A DNA stretch of 64,000 nucleotides, taken from contig JAEZYU010000014.1 in assembly GCA_023418915.1 (NCBI GenBank), positions 12,811 to 76,810 on the forward strand, written 5' to 3'. A program made the translations under genes and the position numbers. Below are positions 1-8,545 of this stretch, piece after piece; position 1 is the stretch's first letter, and every line of letters begins with the position of its first letter. The stretch comes from Bacillota bacterium. GTDB lineage: Bacteria; Bacillota; Clostridia; Acetivibrionales; DTU013. The notes beneath the pieces were generated by a model. It made no database searches. It saw only the letters and a program-made list of their open reading frames with translations, and was not told the DNA's origin.

Positions 1-256
1 CAAGCAGCATGCCTGTCACTGCCGCACTGAGATCGGCTATCGTGTTTTCCTTTTTTGTGATCCTGCACCATACGTACTCAGCCGCAACACAGGAGATAAC
101 CGTCACAAGTATGAGCATAGCAGCCTGTACCTTGAAAAAGCTCACTGCAGCAAGGGTTGCAGGCAGCAATGCTATAATTACGTCTCTCATTATTTTTTGT
201 GTGCTCTCACCACTTCTCAAATGAGGTGATGAACCAGCTAAAAGGTTTATTTCCAT
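1..256 (-). CDS. rnfD: RnfD subunit of the Rnf ion-translocating complex (partial, 5' part)
   Basis: Reading the minus strand from an ATG at 256 gives 85 residues before the window edge; the gene continues outside, so the stop is not seen. The N-terminus begins MEINLLAGSSPHLRSGES and is followed by a hydrophobic segment (about residues 26-57) that starts IALLPATLAAVSFF. RnfD/NqrB proteins characteristically begin with a short SPH(I/L)RS motif before the first membrane helix. RnfD is a membrane subunit that binds covalent FMN in the complex coupling ferredoxin:NAD+ electron transfer to H+ or Na+ pumping. The start lies 1 nt past the rnfC stop, with a GGGGGGA ribosome site inside the rnfC 3' end, so the two are translationally linked. 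The FMN-attachment threonine would be outside the window. Confidence 0.9.
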   Translation of the reverse strand, partial: MEINLLAGSSPHLRSGESTQKIMRDVIIALLPATLAAVSFFKVQAAMLILVTVISCVAAEYVWCRITKKENTIADLSAAVTGMLL

Positions 257-257
257 G

Positions 258-1589
258 CTAGTTTTTCCCCCCTTGCTTCTTTGCTGCTATCTTCCTCAGC
301 TCCGCCTTGGCATAGCGGACCGACTGGACCAGATGCCTCGATGCGGGGCATGCGAATGAACAGCAGCCGCATTCTATGCAGTCTGTGACATGGTATTTCA
401 ATGTTTCCTCGAAGTTGCCCCTCATCACATTTGCATTTATATATAAAGGCATCAGAGACATCGGGCATGCAGCAACACATTTGCCGCAGCGTATGCATAC
501 GGATTCCTTTGGTTCCTCTGCTTGCTTCCCATTCAATGCCAGCAATGCATTGGTCTGCTTCAGTACAGGGTTTTCCAGCGAAAACTGTGCAACTCCCATC
601 ATAGGACCGCCCATTATGATCTTTCTCGGTTCCTCACAGAAGCCGCCGCAGAAATCAAATACCTCTTTGAGCGGTGTGCCGATCAGCGCTTCAACATTCA
701 TCGGCTTTGCTGCGGCTCCGCCGTCAACTGTGATCTTCTTTTTGATCAGAGGCATGCCTGTCTTAAAATATTCTGCAATAAATGACACCGTTGCTACATT
801 CTGCACCAAAACGCCCGCATCTGACGGGAGCTTCCCCGCCGGGACCTTTCTGCCGGTCACAGCATATATGAGCTGTTTCTCCCCTCCCTGCGGGTAGCGG
901 GTACGCAGACTGACTACCTCTATATCATCGGATCCCTTCACTAGGAAGGTGAGCCTGTCGATGGCATCCTGCTTGTTCGATTCGATCCCGATATAAGCCT
1001 TGGGAATGCGGGCTATCTCCATTACCTTCCTGACACCTTCCACGATCCCTTGCGGATTCTCCATCATCTCTCTGAAATCCGAAGTAATATATGGTTCGCA
1101 CTCGGCGCCATTTATCACCAGGACATCAACGGCCTTGTCCGGAGGGGGAGAAAGCTTTACGCCGGTTGGAAAGCCTGCACCGCCAAGACCTACGATCCCG
1201 GATTCCCTGACAGCCGCAAGCATGCTTTCTCTGTCCGGGCATACAGGCGGAACTACACTCTCATGTATCTCCTGGAGTCCATCGGGTTTGATCTCCACCG
1301 CCATGACTTCCATTCCGTTTGAATAACGGATGGGTTTCACATCGGCTACAGTTCCCGATACACTTGAATGGACAGGTGCTGATATCGCCTTTTCCGAATC
1401 CCCTATTTTCTGGCCTGCCAATACTCTGTCGCCCTTTTTCACCAGAGGAGCACATGGTGCTCCGATATGCTGGAGCATTGGGATAATGACTTTTGTAGGC
1501 AGCGGCATTTTAACCGTCTCAAGTCCGCTGGTTTCCTTGTGGTGCCCAGGCTTTATGCCGCCCTTGAATGACTTTATAGCTTTAATCAA
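258..1589 (-). CDS. rnfC: RnfC subunit of the Rnf complex (NADH/ferredoxin-side iron-sulfur protein)
   Basis: A 443-residue protein from a TTG at 1589, chosen because GAGGTGG sits 7 nt upstream and the product starts LIKAIKSFKGGIKPGHH, the usual RnfC opening; a longer ATG-started frame to 1628 lacks such a site. Order of parts: N-terminal barrel-sandwich region (KVIIPMLQHIGAPCAPLV), NuoF-like FMN/NAD domain with GLGGAGFPTGVKL, SLBB-like region, and two C-terminal 4Fe-4S motifs (CIRCGKCVAACP and CIECGCCSFACP). RnfC is a peripheral cytoplasmic subunit that exchanges electrons with NADH. It is the first rnf gene of this operon, followed by rnfD; clostridial rnf operons usually run C-D-G-E-A-B, so the rest is expected beyond the left edge. 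Confidence 0.97.
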   Translation of the reverse strand: MIKAIKSFKGGIKPGHHKETSGLETVKMPLPTKVIIPMLQHIGAPCAPLVKKGDRVLAGQKIGDSEKAISAPVHSSVSGTVADVKPIRYSNGMEVMAVEIKPDGLQEIHESVVPPVCPDRESMLAAVRESGIVGLGGAGFPTGVKLSPPPDKAVDVLVINGAECEPYITSDFREMMENPQGIVEGVRKVMEIARIPKAYIGIESNKQDAIDRLTFLVKGSDDIEVVSLRTRYPQGGEKQLIYAVTGRKVPAGKLPSDAGVLVQNVATVSFIAEYFKTGMPLIKKKITVDGGAAAKPMNVEALIGTPLKEVFDFCGGFCEEPRKIIMGGPMMGVAQFSLENPVLKQTNALLALNGKQAEEPKESVCIRCGKCVAACPMSLMPLYINANVMRGNFEETLKYHVTDCIECGCCSFACPASRHLVQSVRYAKAELRKIAAKKQGGKN

Positions 1590-2065
1590 ATATACCACCT
1601 CACATATCAATAGCAGACACTCCGCCATGGGTATATACAGTACGCTCCGGCAAATATCGTCCCCTTGTGGGAGTGTCTCTTTCTCTTTCTGTTACAAACG
1701 CCTCGTCATACAGCTCTTCCGGCACTTACCTGCTGCCGTAAGGCTATAATGTTCAGTATACAGCTCAACTGCCCATGAAAATTAAACGCAGCCTTTATGA
1801 TCTCATGTCTCAGACTCCGCTAAATTATTGGAGCGGTTGAATATGCATCATTACCGTACATATTCTATCATTTATATTGCATGCATGCTATAGATTTTCA
1901 TTAATTAATTTTTTAACAAATTGTATACAAAGTACATTTTTGTTTCGCAAAGCCCGCTCAATGCTGATATTTCGGCGAATGGTGGCTGCATTTTAAAATG
2001 CATAGTGAAAGAAATACGTCAAAAAGTCTGCGCATACCCCCAGAACTGAAGCTGTGTTTTTCACT

Positions 2066-2091
2066 AAAAAGGCCTGCAAATTTTGCAGACC
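2066..2091 (-). terminator. Second tandem terminator after the GH18 gene
   Basis: On the minus strand a stem around CTGCAAAATTTGCAG is followed by GGCCTTTTTAG. It lies in the second copy of a 70-bp duplicated module starting cagaactgaagctg (2041 and 2111). Confidence 0.65.
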
Positions 2092-2137
2092 CGGCTGTCT
2101 GAGCTTATCACAGAACTGAAGCTGCACTTTTTACACC

Positions 2138-2161
2138 AAAAAGGCCTGTGCATTTCACAGG
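2138..2161 (-). terminator. First tandem terminator after the GH18 gene
   Basis: Minus strand: CCTGTG stem, AAATG loop, CACAGG, then CCTTTTTGG. Placed 62 nt beyond the GH18 stop codon. Confidence 0.7.
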
Positions 2162-2222
2162 ACGTCATCCTAAGCCTACTGCAGATCAGCAGCCTAAGCC
2201 TATTGCAGGGCGGCATCCAAGC

Positions 2223-3938
2223 CTACTGCAGACCGGATACCTGTGCAATCTGATAGCCGTCACGAATAAGGCTTGGAGCTATCCTCCCTATAAGGACAGC
2301 CATCTGGCCTCGCTTAATCGATTCCCGAGGCCTGAACGTACCATCTGGGAACCCCTCGAGGAAGCCTCTGGTCGTCATTCTGACTATCGCATCATACGAC
2401 CAGCGTACTGTCGGATCAACATCCTCAAATACAGCGGGAGCTGAAGCAGATGTACCAGCTCCAGCAGCTTGTCCGCTGCTGTCCAGAAGCCTGTCAAGTA
2501 TTACAGCCATCTGCTCTCGTGTCAGCACCATGTCAGGTTCAAACAAACCGCTTCCCACGCCCTTTAGTATACCAGCCCCGGCCGCAGCCTCTATCTCCTC
2601 ATGCGCCCAATGCCTGGCGGTGTCAGAGAATACAGGTATACCATTACCTGCTGATGCAACGCTGATATCGAGCACCCTTACGAGCAATGCCGCAGCCTGA
2701 GCCCTGGTCATTGGTGATTCCGGCTCAAACGTCGCTGCAGACACACCCTGCATCCATCCATTGTCCATAGCTGCCAGGATCGAGTCCTTCGCCCAATGCT
2801 TCTGTATATCGCTGAAATATCTGCCATCCAACCACAGCGAGTAATAGTTCCAGGTGTCCTTCGCTTCCTGTCCAAGGCTCCAGCTTCCTGTGCCTTTCAG
2901 ATTATATTTCCCCACAAGCTCCAGTTTGCGCTTTATGGAGGCTTCATTTTCATACCATATATCGTAGGTACCCGCCTCGAGAGCTACACCGAATATGACA
3001 GGCTTTCTGTCCTCCGGCTTTATTGTTATAACAGCCTTCGGAGATTTTTCCCTGCTGTCGAATATGACATTACCATTGAATTCTCTCACCAGCGCTTCCA
3101 CTGTGTTATTGCTTATACCGTAGCCACCGTATGCTGCGCCCTGTTTCCAGAGCCTCCCGTAAAAAGGTATGCCCAATACAAGCTTGTCAGAGGGCACTTC
3201 CTTCAAGGCGGCTTTTATTGCTTCCTCCACAAATCCATAGCCTGCTACCGGTCCGGCTCCCCCTGTAGCGCTTACATATCCCTGATAATGGTGATCATAC
3301 GTCATCAGCATCAGATAATCGCAATACTGCTGCAGCGAAGCAAAATCATAGGATGCATGCCAGCCTTTTGTAAGTCTGTATGGGTTGGCCGCAACAGCAA
3401 CCGAGATGCTTTTGTCAGCCGGAAGCTTTTGCCTCAGGATCCTTACAAATTCAGTGTACTTATCTCTTTCTGTTTCAGTCATATTTTCAATGTCGACATC
3501 CACACCATCAAGATTATATTTCGCTATTGCGTCTGCGATCTGTGCTGCCAAAAGCTCCGGCTTGTCCAGTGCATTCTTCCCCGACTGCTGATCCCAGTGG
3601 TTGCTCAAAAATGGCGTCACCTTGATGCCCCTTTTATGCATAGTGTCGATAAAGCTTCTGTCTACCGCTCCGGTCAATTTAAGCGTGCCGTCCTTATTAA
3701 GATCAAAATAGCTTGGTGCTATATGATCGAGTGAACCCTTTGTGTCATCGACATATCCAGTATATGCTGATGTATTGCCAAAATAGATGTAGGTCATGTT
3801 GAAACGGTCTTGTGCGCTCTGTATCGTACCAGTCTGCTGAATACTCCCTGCCGACAGTGCATATTTTGACAATACGGCTAATATCACCATAGTTATAATT
3901 AATGCTGTCGCTTTTATTTTTACATACCTGCGCCTCAT
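2223..3938 (-). CDS. Secreted GH18-family glycosidase with three SLH domains
   Basis: A 571-residue protein from the ATG at 3938, preferred over an ATG at 4013 because GGGGGTGG lies 6 nt before it and a signal peptide follows (MRRRYVKIKATALIITMVIL). The GH18 domain (about residues 40-370) carries the catalytic DxxDxDxE pattern as LDGVDVDIEN, and YGRLW and GTGSWSLGQE near its end, as in the SleL/YaaH/chitinase-like group. Three SLH domains follow (starting YFSDIQKHW, VFSDTARHW and VFEDVDPTVRW), which bind secondary cell-wall polymer and hold the protein at the surface. Substrate could be chitin-like polymer or the bacterium's own peptidoglycan; the sequence does not decide. It appears monocistronic, with tandem terminators downstream. 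A 24-bp tandem repeat begins over its last codons and continues past the stop. Confidence 0.92.
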   Translation of the reverse strand: MRRRYVKIKATALIITMVILAVLSKYALSAGSIQQTGTIQSAQDRFNMTYIYFGNTSAYTGYVDDTKGSLDHIAPSYFDLNKDGTLKLTGAVDRSFIDTMHKRGIKVTPFLSNHWDQQSGKNALDKPELLAAQIADAIAKYNLDGVDVDIENMTETERDKYTEFVRILRQKLPADKSISVAVAANPYRLTKGWHASYDFASLQQYCDYLMLMTYDHHYQGYVSATGGAGPVAGYGFVEEAIKAALKEVPSDKLVLGIPFYGRLWKQGAAYGGYGISNNTVEALVREFNGNVIFDSREKSPKAVITIKPEDRKPVIFGVALEAGTYDIWYENEASIKRKLELVGKYNLKGTGSWSLGQEAKDTWNYYSLWLDGRYFSDIQKHWAKDSILAAMDNGWMQGVSAATFEPESPMTRAQAAALLVRVLDISVASAGNGIPVFSDTARHWAHEEIEAAAGAGILKGVGSGLFEPDMVLTREQMAVILDRLLDSSGQAAGAGTSASAPAVFEDVDPTVRWSYDAIVRMTTRGFLEGFPDGTFRPRESIKRGQMAVLIGRIAPSLIRDGYQIAQVSGLQ

Positions 3939-4152
3939 TTGATGCCACCCCCCTGTACCCTTAAAAAACCACATTGTGCTAATAACTTTACAAGATACAT
4001 TGGTATAAATCAATGAGTAATTTATGTAAACTTCCTGCAGTTGCTGCGAATAGTAAATAGATCACTGTTACAAATGGTGAATAGATCAATGTCTCATCGC
4101 TTTGGCAGGATGCTTGTGAATATTAGTCAGCGTCTTATGAATATAATAATAT

Positions 4153-4323
4153 ATGAAGAGAATAACCGTCTTTTATGTACATAAAAAAAGAGTCGCAGGC
4201 AGTCTGATACGGCGTTTTGCGGCACTGAGAACAACACGAAGAAAAAAAGCGATCATATTGATCGCTTTGTTAATCCCTCTGATATTCATGGTGTTGCTGC
4301 TGTTCAGCCATTTCAAAACGTGA
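4153..4323 (+). CDS. Candidate small basic membrane peptide (56 aa)
   Basis: ATG at 4153 to TGA at 4321-4323. The product has a strongly basic first half (KKRVAGSLIRRF, then RTTRRKKA) and a single hydrophobic stretch IILIALLIPLIFMVLLLF near the C-terminus, then SHFKT. This layout resembles a small single-pass membrane protein. Against it: no clear ribosome binding site, and the frame runs across the hairpin that looks like the terminator of the opposing beta-mannosidase gene. It lies antisense to that transcript's 3' end. I know no family for it. Confidence 0.25.
   Translation: MKRITVFYVHKKRVAGSLIRRFAALRTTRRKKAIILIALLIPLIFMVLLLFSHFKT
4242..4265 (-). terminator. Terminator of the thrC/beta-mannosidase unit
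   Basis: Minus strand: GCGATC-AATAT-GATCGC followed by seven T (complement of 4242-4248). Confidence 0.75.
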
Positions 4324-4381
4324 CACACCCCCGTCACCAAGAGTTTTTCAGCTTGAACTGCAGCAGTACAGTTTCAATCAT

Positions 4382-6865
4382 CTATGCCAGATCATATATG
4401 CTCCGTATCTGAAGCATCACTCTGAAATCATCCGCTGTCAGAGGCTTGGAAAGATCAGTCTTCTTCACATTTACAACTCTTTCAGAGCCTGCTGAAAGAT
4501 CGAAATAGTTATCACTGAATATGCAGTCGGCATCAGTAAGATCCAGACCTACATATCTGGCAAACGCCGACGAATTCAGCCGTATGAGGAATCGATCCTC
4601 TGCCTCTTCCACAATTGCTTTTATATTCGGCTCAATAAACTCGAAGTGCTTATTTTTGACAAACAACAGCGTTCCTCCGCTCTCATAGCTGTCACCGCTC
4701 AAGAGTGTATATTGCAGATAAGTGCTCCGCCTGGCTTCCCTGTCTTTGAGCTCATCGCTGAAGTCAAGCTCACAGACCTGCTTTGAGCTTAATGGACCGA
4801 TATTGACGGCAAGGCTCCCTTCCTTCAGTATCCCTGATGCTGCGTCCCTGAGCTGCCAGATGACCTTGCCGCTGAAAGCTGACTTGGATTCGCTGCATAC
4901 ATGGAGCGATGCTTTACTTCCATCCTCACATGCTGATATCATCAACGGAGCAAAAAACCTCTCAGCAAAATAATGAAGCGCTTTCCATCGTCCGTAATAA
5001 TCTATGCTTGCCCAGGAGGCCACCGGCCAGCAGTCATTGAGCTGCCAGTAGATGGCGCCCATGCACCTGCCTCTGTTCCTCCTCCAATGCTCCACACCGT
5101 ACCTGATGGCTTCAGCCTGCAGGAGCTGTGAGGTATAAAGCAGAGCTTCAAAATCCTTCGGATATTTGAAGTTTTCCGACAGATAATAAAGTATCTTTCC
5201 GTTTGCAGATCCATTCTTCTGATGGTTCTCCATCACATAAGAGAAAATGTTCCTGTCCTTCGGAAGCGTAAACGCTTTTACCGTCTTCATACCCGGGAAG
5301 GATTGGAAACCAAACTCTGATACAAACCTGAAATGGAATTTTCTATAGTCCGTAAAAGGCTTCAGCCCGTGCCAAACGTCCCAGTAATGCACATCGCCCC
5401 TGTTTTCATCATTGGGGTCGTCAAAGCTTCCTCCGCTCGATGGAGACGACGGCCAATAGAAATTATTTGGATCATGCTCCCCAGCGACTGCCGGAAGTAT
5501 CTCCTCAAACATCCTAAGGTAATGCTGACGATGTTTCTCTGTCTTCGGGAAGCCCCAATGAGCCCACGCGACCTCCATTTCATTGTTGCCGCACCAAATT
5601 GCCAGACTGGCGTGATGGCGCAGGCGCTTCACATTATCCTCAGCTTCACTCTTTATATTCTGTGCAAACTCATCGGTCAGCTCATACACAGCACAGGCAA
5701 ACATGAAATCCTGCCATATAAGTAAGCCATACTGATCACACAGGTCATACAAATAATCCTCAGGGTAATAACCTCCGCCCCATATCCTGATACAATTGAA
5801 GTTTGCCTTGACACAGCTTTTAATAAGCTTTTCAGTACGCTCGGCAGAACATCTTGGAAGCAGATTGTCCTCCGGTATATAATCGGCACCCATTACAAAT
5901 ATAGGTACTCCATTTATGACAAATTCGAAGGCTTCGCCCCATTGATCCTTCTCTCTGCTTACCCTTATAGTTCTCAGGCCGATTCGGAGGTCACGGGTGT
6001 CGAGTATACAGCCATCATCCAGAAGCTCGACCTTCAGACCGTAAAGAGGATGGTCTCCATAACCATTGGGCCACCATAGCTCTGGCTTGTCTATATCAAA
6101 TATCAGATGCTCCTCGCAGGCCTTGACCTTGGTACATTGTTCAGACACAGTGCCGTCAGGAGATGTCAGCACAGCTTTCAGGTGCAGTGCGTTCCCGTTA
6201 TCCGTGCCGGAACAGCATGAGCTGCTGCATTCTGTCCTGACTCTTACATCCAGCCTGACTTTGCGCTCAGAATGGTTTTGGGTCACATATATATCCGTCA
6301 GCCTGTCATTGCTTCCTGCTATGACTGATATACTCCTCCAGATACCCGAATCCGGTATCTGCGGACCCCAATCCCAGCCAAACATGCTGTGGCCTTTCCT
6401 GATGTGGGGAAATCCCTCGATCGCATCGCTCGATCCCCACAGCGGGTTATCAGTATTCTTTTCTGCTATGTATGCCACAGGCGAGTGCAAGACTATCCTG
6501 ATGCTGTTCAGTCCTTCTCTAATAAGGCTCTTTATGTCAAATTCCCACACTCTGTGCATATTATCTGCATAACCTGCATGTTTATCGTTGATATAGACAT
6601 CTGCAAGTGTATCGAGACCATCACACAGCATCACCACACGTTTCTGGGACGTGACAGTACTGTCCGCAGTAAACTGTCTCACATATTCATAGTCGTATGA
6701 GGCAATCTCCTTTGCCTTGTATTCATTTTCCCTGTAAAAAGGATCTTCGATCATGCCTGCTGTAAGAAGGTCGTTGAAAACAGAGCCCGGCACGCATGCA
6801 TCTGTCCATTGGTCTTCTCCAACCATTCTGAACTGCCATCTCCCGTCAAGACTCAATCTGTACAT
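4382..6865 (-). CDS. GH2-family beta-mannosidase
   Basis: 827 residues, the usual length for bacterial/eukaryotic-type beta-mannosidases. The start ATG at 6865 follows TGGAGG closely. The N-terminal jelly-roll begins MYRLSLDGRWQFRMVG; the immunoglobulin-like domain is mid-protein; the TIM barrel contains RIWGGGYYPEDYLYDLCD, the acid/base motif IWCGNNEMEVAW (Glu of NE) and the nucleophile motif FRFVSEFGFQSFP. The late motif AIYWQLNDCWPVASWASIDY is also typical of the mannosidase branch. It hydrolyses terminal beta-mannosyl residues from manno-oligosaccharides. There is no signal peptide, so it probably acts on imported oligosaccharides in the cytoplasm. It lies 37 nt after thrC with no terminator between, so co-transcription is likely although the functions are unrelated. 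Confidence 0.93.
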   Translation of the reverse strand: MYRLSLDGRWQFRMVGEDQWTDACVPGSVFNDLLTAGMIEDPFYRENEYKAKEIASYDYEYVRQFTADSTVTSQKRVVMLCDGLDTLADVYINDKHAGYADNMHRVWEFDIKSLIREGLNSIRIVLHSPVAYIAEKNTDNPLWGSSDAIEGFPHIRKGHSMFGWDWGPQIPDSGIWRSISVIAGSNDRLTDIYVTQNHSERKVRLDVRVRTECSSSCCSGTDNGNALHLKAVLTSPDGTVSEQCTKVKACEEHLIFDIDKPELWWPNGYGDHPLYGLKVELLDDGCILDTRDLRIGLRTIRVSREKDQWGEAFEFVINGVPIFVMGADYIPEDNLLPRCSAERTEKLIKSCVKANFNCIRIWGGGYYPEDYLYDLCDQYGLLIWQDFMFACAVYELTDEFAQNIKSEAEDNVKRLRHHASLAIWCGNNEMEVAWAHWGFPKTEKHRQHYLRMFEEILPAVAGEHDPNNFYWPSSPSSGGSFDDPNDENRGDVHYWDVWHGLKPFTDYRKFHFRFVSEFGFQSFPGMKTVKAFTLPKDRNIFSYVMENHQKNGSANGKILYYLSENFKYPKDFEALLYTSQLLQAEAIRYGVEHWRRNRGRCMGAIYWQLNDCWPVASWASIDYYGRWKALHYFAERFFAPLMISACEDGSKASLHVCSESKSAFSGKVIWQLRDAASGILKEGSLAVNIGPLSSKQVCELDFSDELKDREARRSTYLQYTLLSGDSYESGGTLLFVKNKHFEFIEPNIKAIVEEAEDRFLIRLNSSAFARYVGLDLTDADCIFSDNYFDLSAGSERVVNVKKTDLSKPLTADDFRVMLQIRSIYDLA

Positions 6866-6902
6866 GTCAATCCTCCATAAAGTCGATAACGATGATGTTA
6901 TT

Positions 6903-8402
6903 CTACTTCAAACCAAGTATTTTTATTACCTGGTCCTTCATCTCATCTCTGTTGCACACGATGTCATGCAGCACCGTTCTGTCCGCAAGTCCATCAAGAC
7001 CGGAAGGTATATCAAGACCGCACTGTTCGGAGAGCAGGCTGAGCAGGTCAAACTCATCTCTCCCGGCGATCGCTTCCTTGCCAAATATGGCTTCTGCTAC
7101 GCTTTTATTAAATTTAAACGGGCTGGCAGTAGAGGCAATCACAGTCTTTGTCATATCACCGGTGGATATCACATATTTATCATATACATCAACGCCAACG
7201 GCAGTGTGTGTATCTATAAGGTAGCCATAGTCCCCATAGACATCACGGATCGTTTCAATAGTCTCCTGTTCGGTAGTGTAGGTCGCCCAGTACATTTCGG
7301 ACAGCTTTCTCTTCACTTCACCGTAAATCGTATATTTACCCTCATCTCTCAGCTTGTTCATCCAATCGAGCACCTGTGCACCGTCATGGTTCGCAAGTTC
7401 AAACAGGAGCCTTTCAAGGTTGCTGGAAATGAGTATATCCATAGATGGAGATATGGTCTTTTTGAATTCGCGCTTTCGATTATACAGACCGGTATTAATA
7501 AATTCGGTCAGCACATTGTTGTCATTTGATGCGCATATGAGCTTCTTAATGGGAAGACCCATTTCACGGGCATACCAGGCGGCGAGGATATTGCCGAAAT
7601 TGCCTGTGGGAACTGTGAAATTGATCTTCTCCCCTTCGTCGATTTCTCCTGCTGCGAGCATATCCGCATATGCTGAAAAGTAATAAACTATCTGAGGCAC
7701 CAATCTGCCCCAGTTGATGGAGTTTGCAGAAGAGAATTTATATCCGCTCTCCAGCATCCTTCCGCTAAGCTCTTTATCCGAAAATATTGCCTTGACGCCG
7801 TTCTGAGTATCGTCAAAATTGCCTCTTACTGCGATCGAATACACGTTGGAGCCTTCCTGTGTGACCATCTGCATTTTCTGCACCTGACTGACGCCCTGCT
7901 CCGGATAGAAAACTATGATCCTTGTTCCCCTTACATCCTTGAAGCCTTCAAGAGCAGCTTTTCCTGTGTCTCCCGAGGTTGCAACCAATATGACAGTCTC
8001 TGAATTTTCGTTTGTCTTCATATTTGCTCTGACAAGCAGTCGGGGCAGTATCTGAAGCGCCACATCCTTAAACGCACAGGTCGGTCCATGCCAAAGCTCG
8101 AGAATATAGGCGTTGTCGCTGAGCTTCACAACAGGAGCTATCCTGCTGTCGTCAAAATTGCCCCCGTAAGCTCCGTTGACGCACTCATACAGCTCTTCCA
8201 ATGTATAATCATCAAGAAAACGCCCGAGTATGAAGACAGCCCTTTCTCTGTAATCCATTGCTGCAAGTGAAGATATTTCCTCGGGTGTAAGCTTTACCTC
8301 TGCGTCAGGTACAAACAGCCCTCCGTCAGGAGCCAGACCGCGTTTGATCGCTTCAGCCGATGTTATGCCCCTGATCCCGCCGCGTGTACTTTCATAATAC
8401 AT
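6903..8402 (-). CDS. thrC: Threonine synthase
   Basis: 499 residues from the ATG at 8402, chosen because GGGGAGG sits 7 nt upstream and MYYESTRGG matches the usual threonine synthase N-terminus; an earlier start at 8444 lacks support. Converts O-phosphohomoserine to threonine with pyridoxal phosphate. The PLP lysine is in WHGPTCAFKDVALQ; the phosphate-binding motif is VATSGDTGKAAL; SSANSINWGRLVPQ is another family signature. Length fits the long class of fungal/proteobacterial-type enzymes (about 460-510 residues). It is separated by a strong terminator from the TPR gene upstream and is followed by the beta-mannosidase gene. Homoserine kinase and dehydrogenase genes are not nearby, so the threonine pathway is dispersed here. 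Confidence 0.96.
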   Translation of the reverse strand: MYYESTRGGIRGITSAEAIKRGLAPDGGLFVPDAEVKLTPEEISSLAAMDYRERAVFILGRFLDDYTLEELYECVNGAYGGNFDDSRIAPVVKLSDNAYILELWHGPTCAFKDVALQILPRLLVRANMKTNENSETVILVATSGDTGKAALEGFKDVRGTRIIVFYPEQGVSQVQKMQMVTQEGSNVYSIAVRGNFDDTQNGVKAIFSDKELSGRMLESGYKFSSANSINWGRLVPQIVYYFSAYADMLAAGEIDEGEKINFTVPTGNFGNILAAWYAREMGLPIKKLICASNDNNVLTEFINTGLYNRKREFKKTISPSMDILISSNLERLLFELANHDGAQVLDWMNKLRDEGKYTIYGEVKRKLSEMYWATYTTEQETIETIRDVYGDYGYLIDTHTAVGVDVYDKYVISTGDMTKTVIASTASPFKFNKSVAEAIFGKEAIAGRDEFDLLSLLSEQCGLDIPSGLDGLADRTVLHDIVCNRDEMKDQVIKILGLK

Positions 8403-8486
8403 TTCAAGACCTCCCCGGCAATTTCGTTTCCAAGCACCTTGCATACCTCACAGATGCTCTATTTATAATAATACAAAAGAGCAAAA

Positions 8487-8520
8487 AATAAAAGCAATGT
8501 TTTGCAACATGGCTTTTATT
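8487..8520 (-). terminator. Terminator of the secA-folC-TPR operon
   Basis: Long minus-strand hairpin: AATAAAAGC pairs with GCTTTTATT, and inside it ATGTT pairs with AACAT around GCAA. A further T run follows (complement of 8484-8489). Confidence 0.85.
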
Positions 8521-8545
8521 GCAATTGCGGTATACTTTTTATCTA

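Larger units (their letters stand above)
1590..2222. other. Intergenic region between the GH18 gene and rnfC
   Basis: No convincing gene. It should hold the rnf promoter, but I find no clear -35/-10 pair. From 1860 to 1940 it is AT-rich. From 2041 to 2161 lie two near-identical 70-bp modules, each with a hairpin terminator. From 2169 to 2233 a roughly 24-bp unit (core aagcctactgcag) occurs three times, the third overlapping the GH18 stop codon. Confidence 0.6.
3939..4381. other. Intergenic region between beta-mannosidase and GH18 genes
   Basis: Contains the beta-mannosidase terminator, a second GTGAC...GTCAC hairpin at 4320-4338, and one candidate small membrane ORF on the plus strand. Otherwise AT-rich; nothing else recognised. 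Confidence 0.5.

Noticed and set aside
376..897. Long plus-strand frames opposite rnfC
   Set aside because: Complement of a well-supported gene; no start context and no recognisable product. The same applies to plus-strand frames opposite secA, sbcC, GH95 and addA.
1590..2040. Riboswitch in front of rnfC
   Set aside because: Some short complementary segments but no match to a riboswitch core that I can recognise.
8403..8545. T-box or threonine leader in front of thrC
   Set aside because: The space is too short and is taken up by the terminator of the preceding operon.
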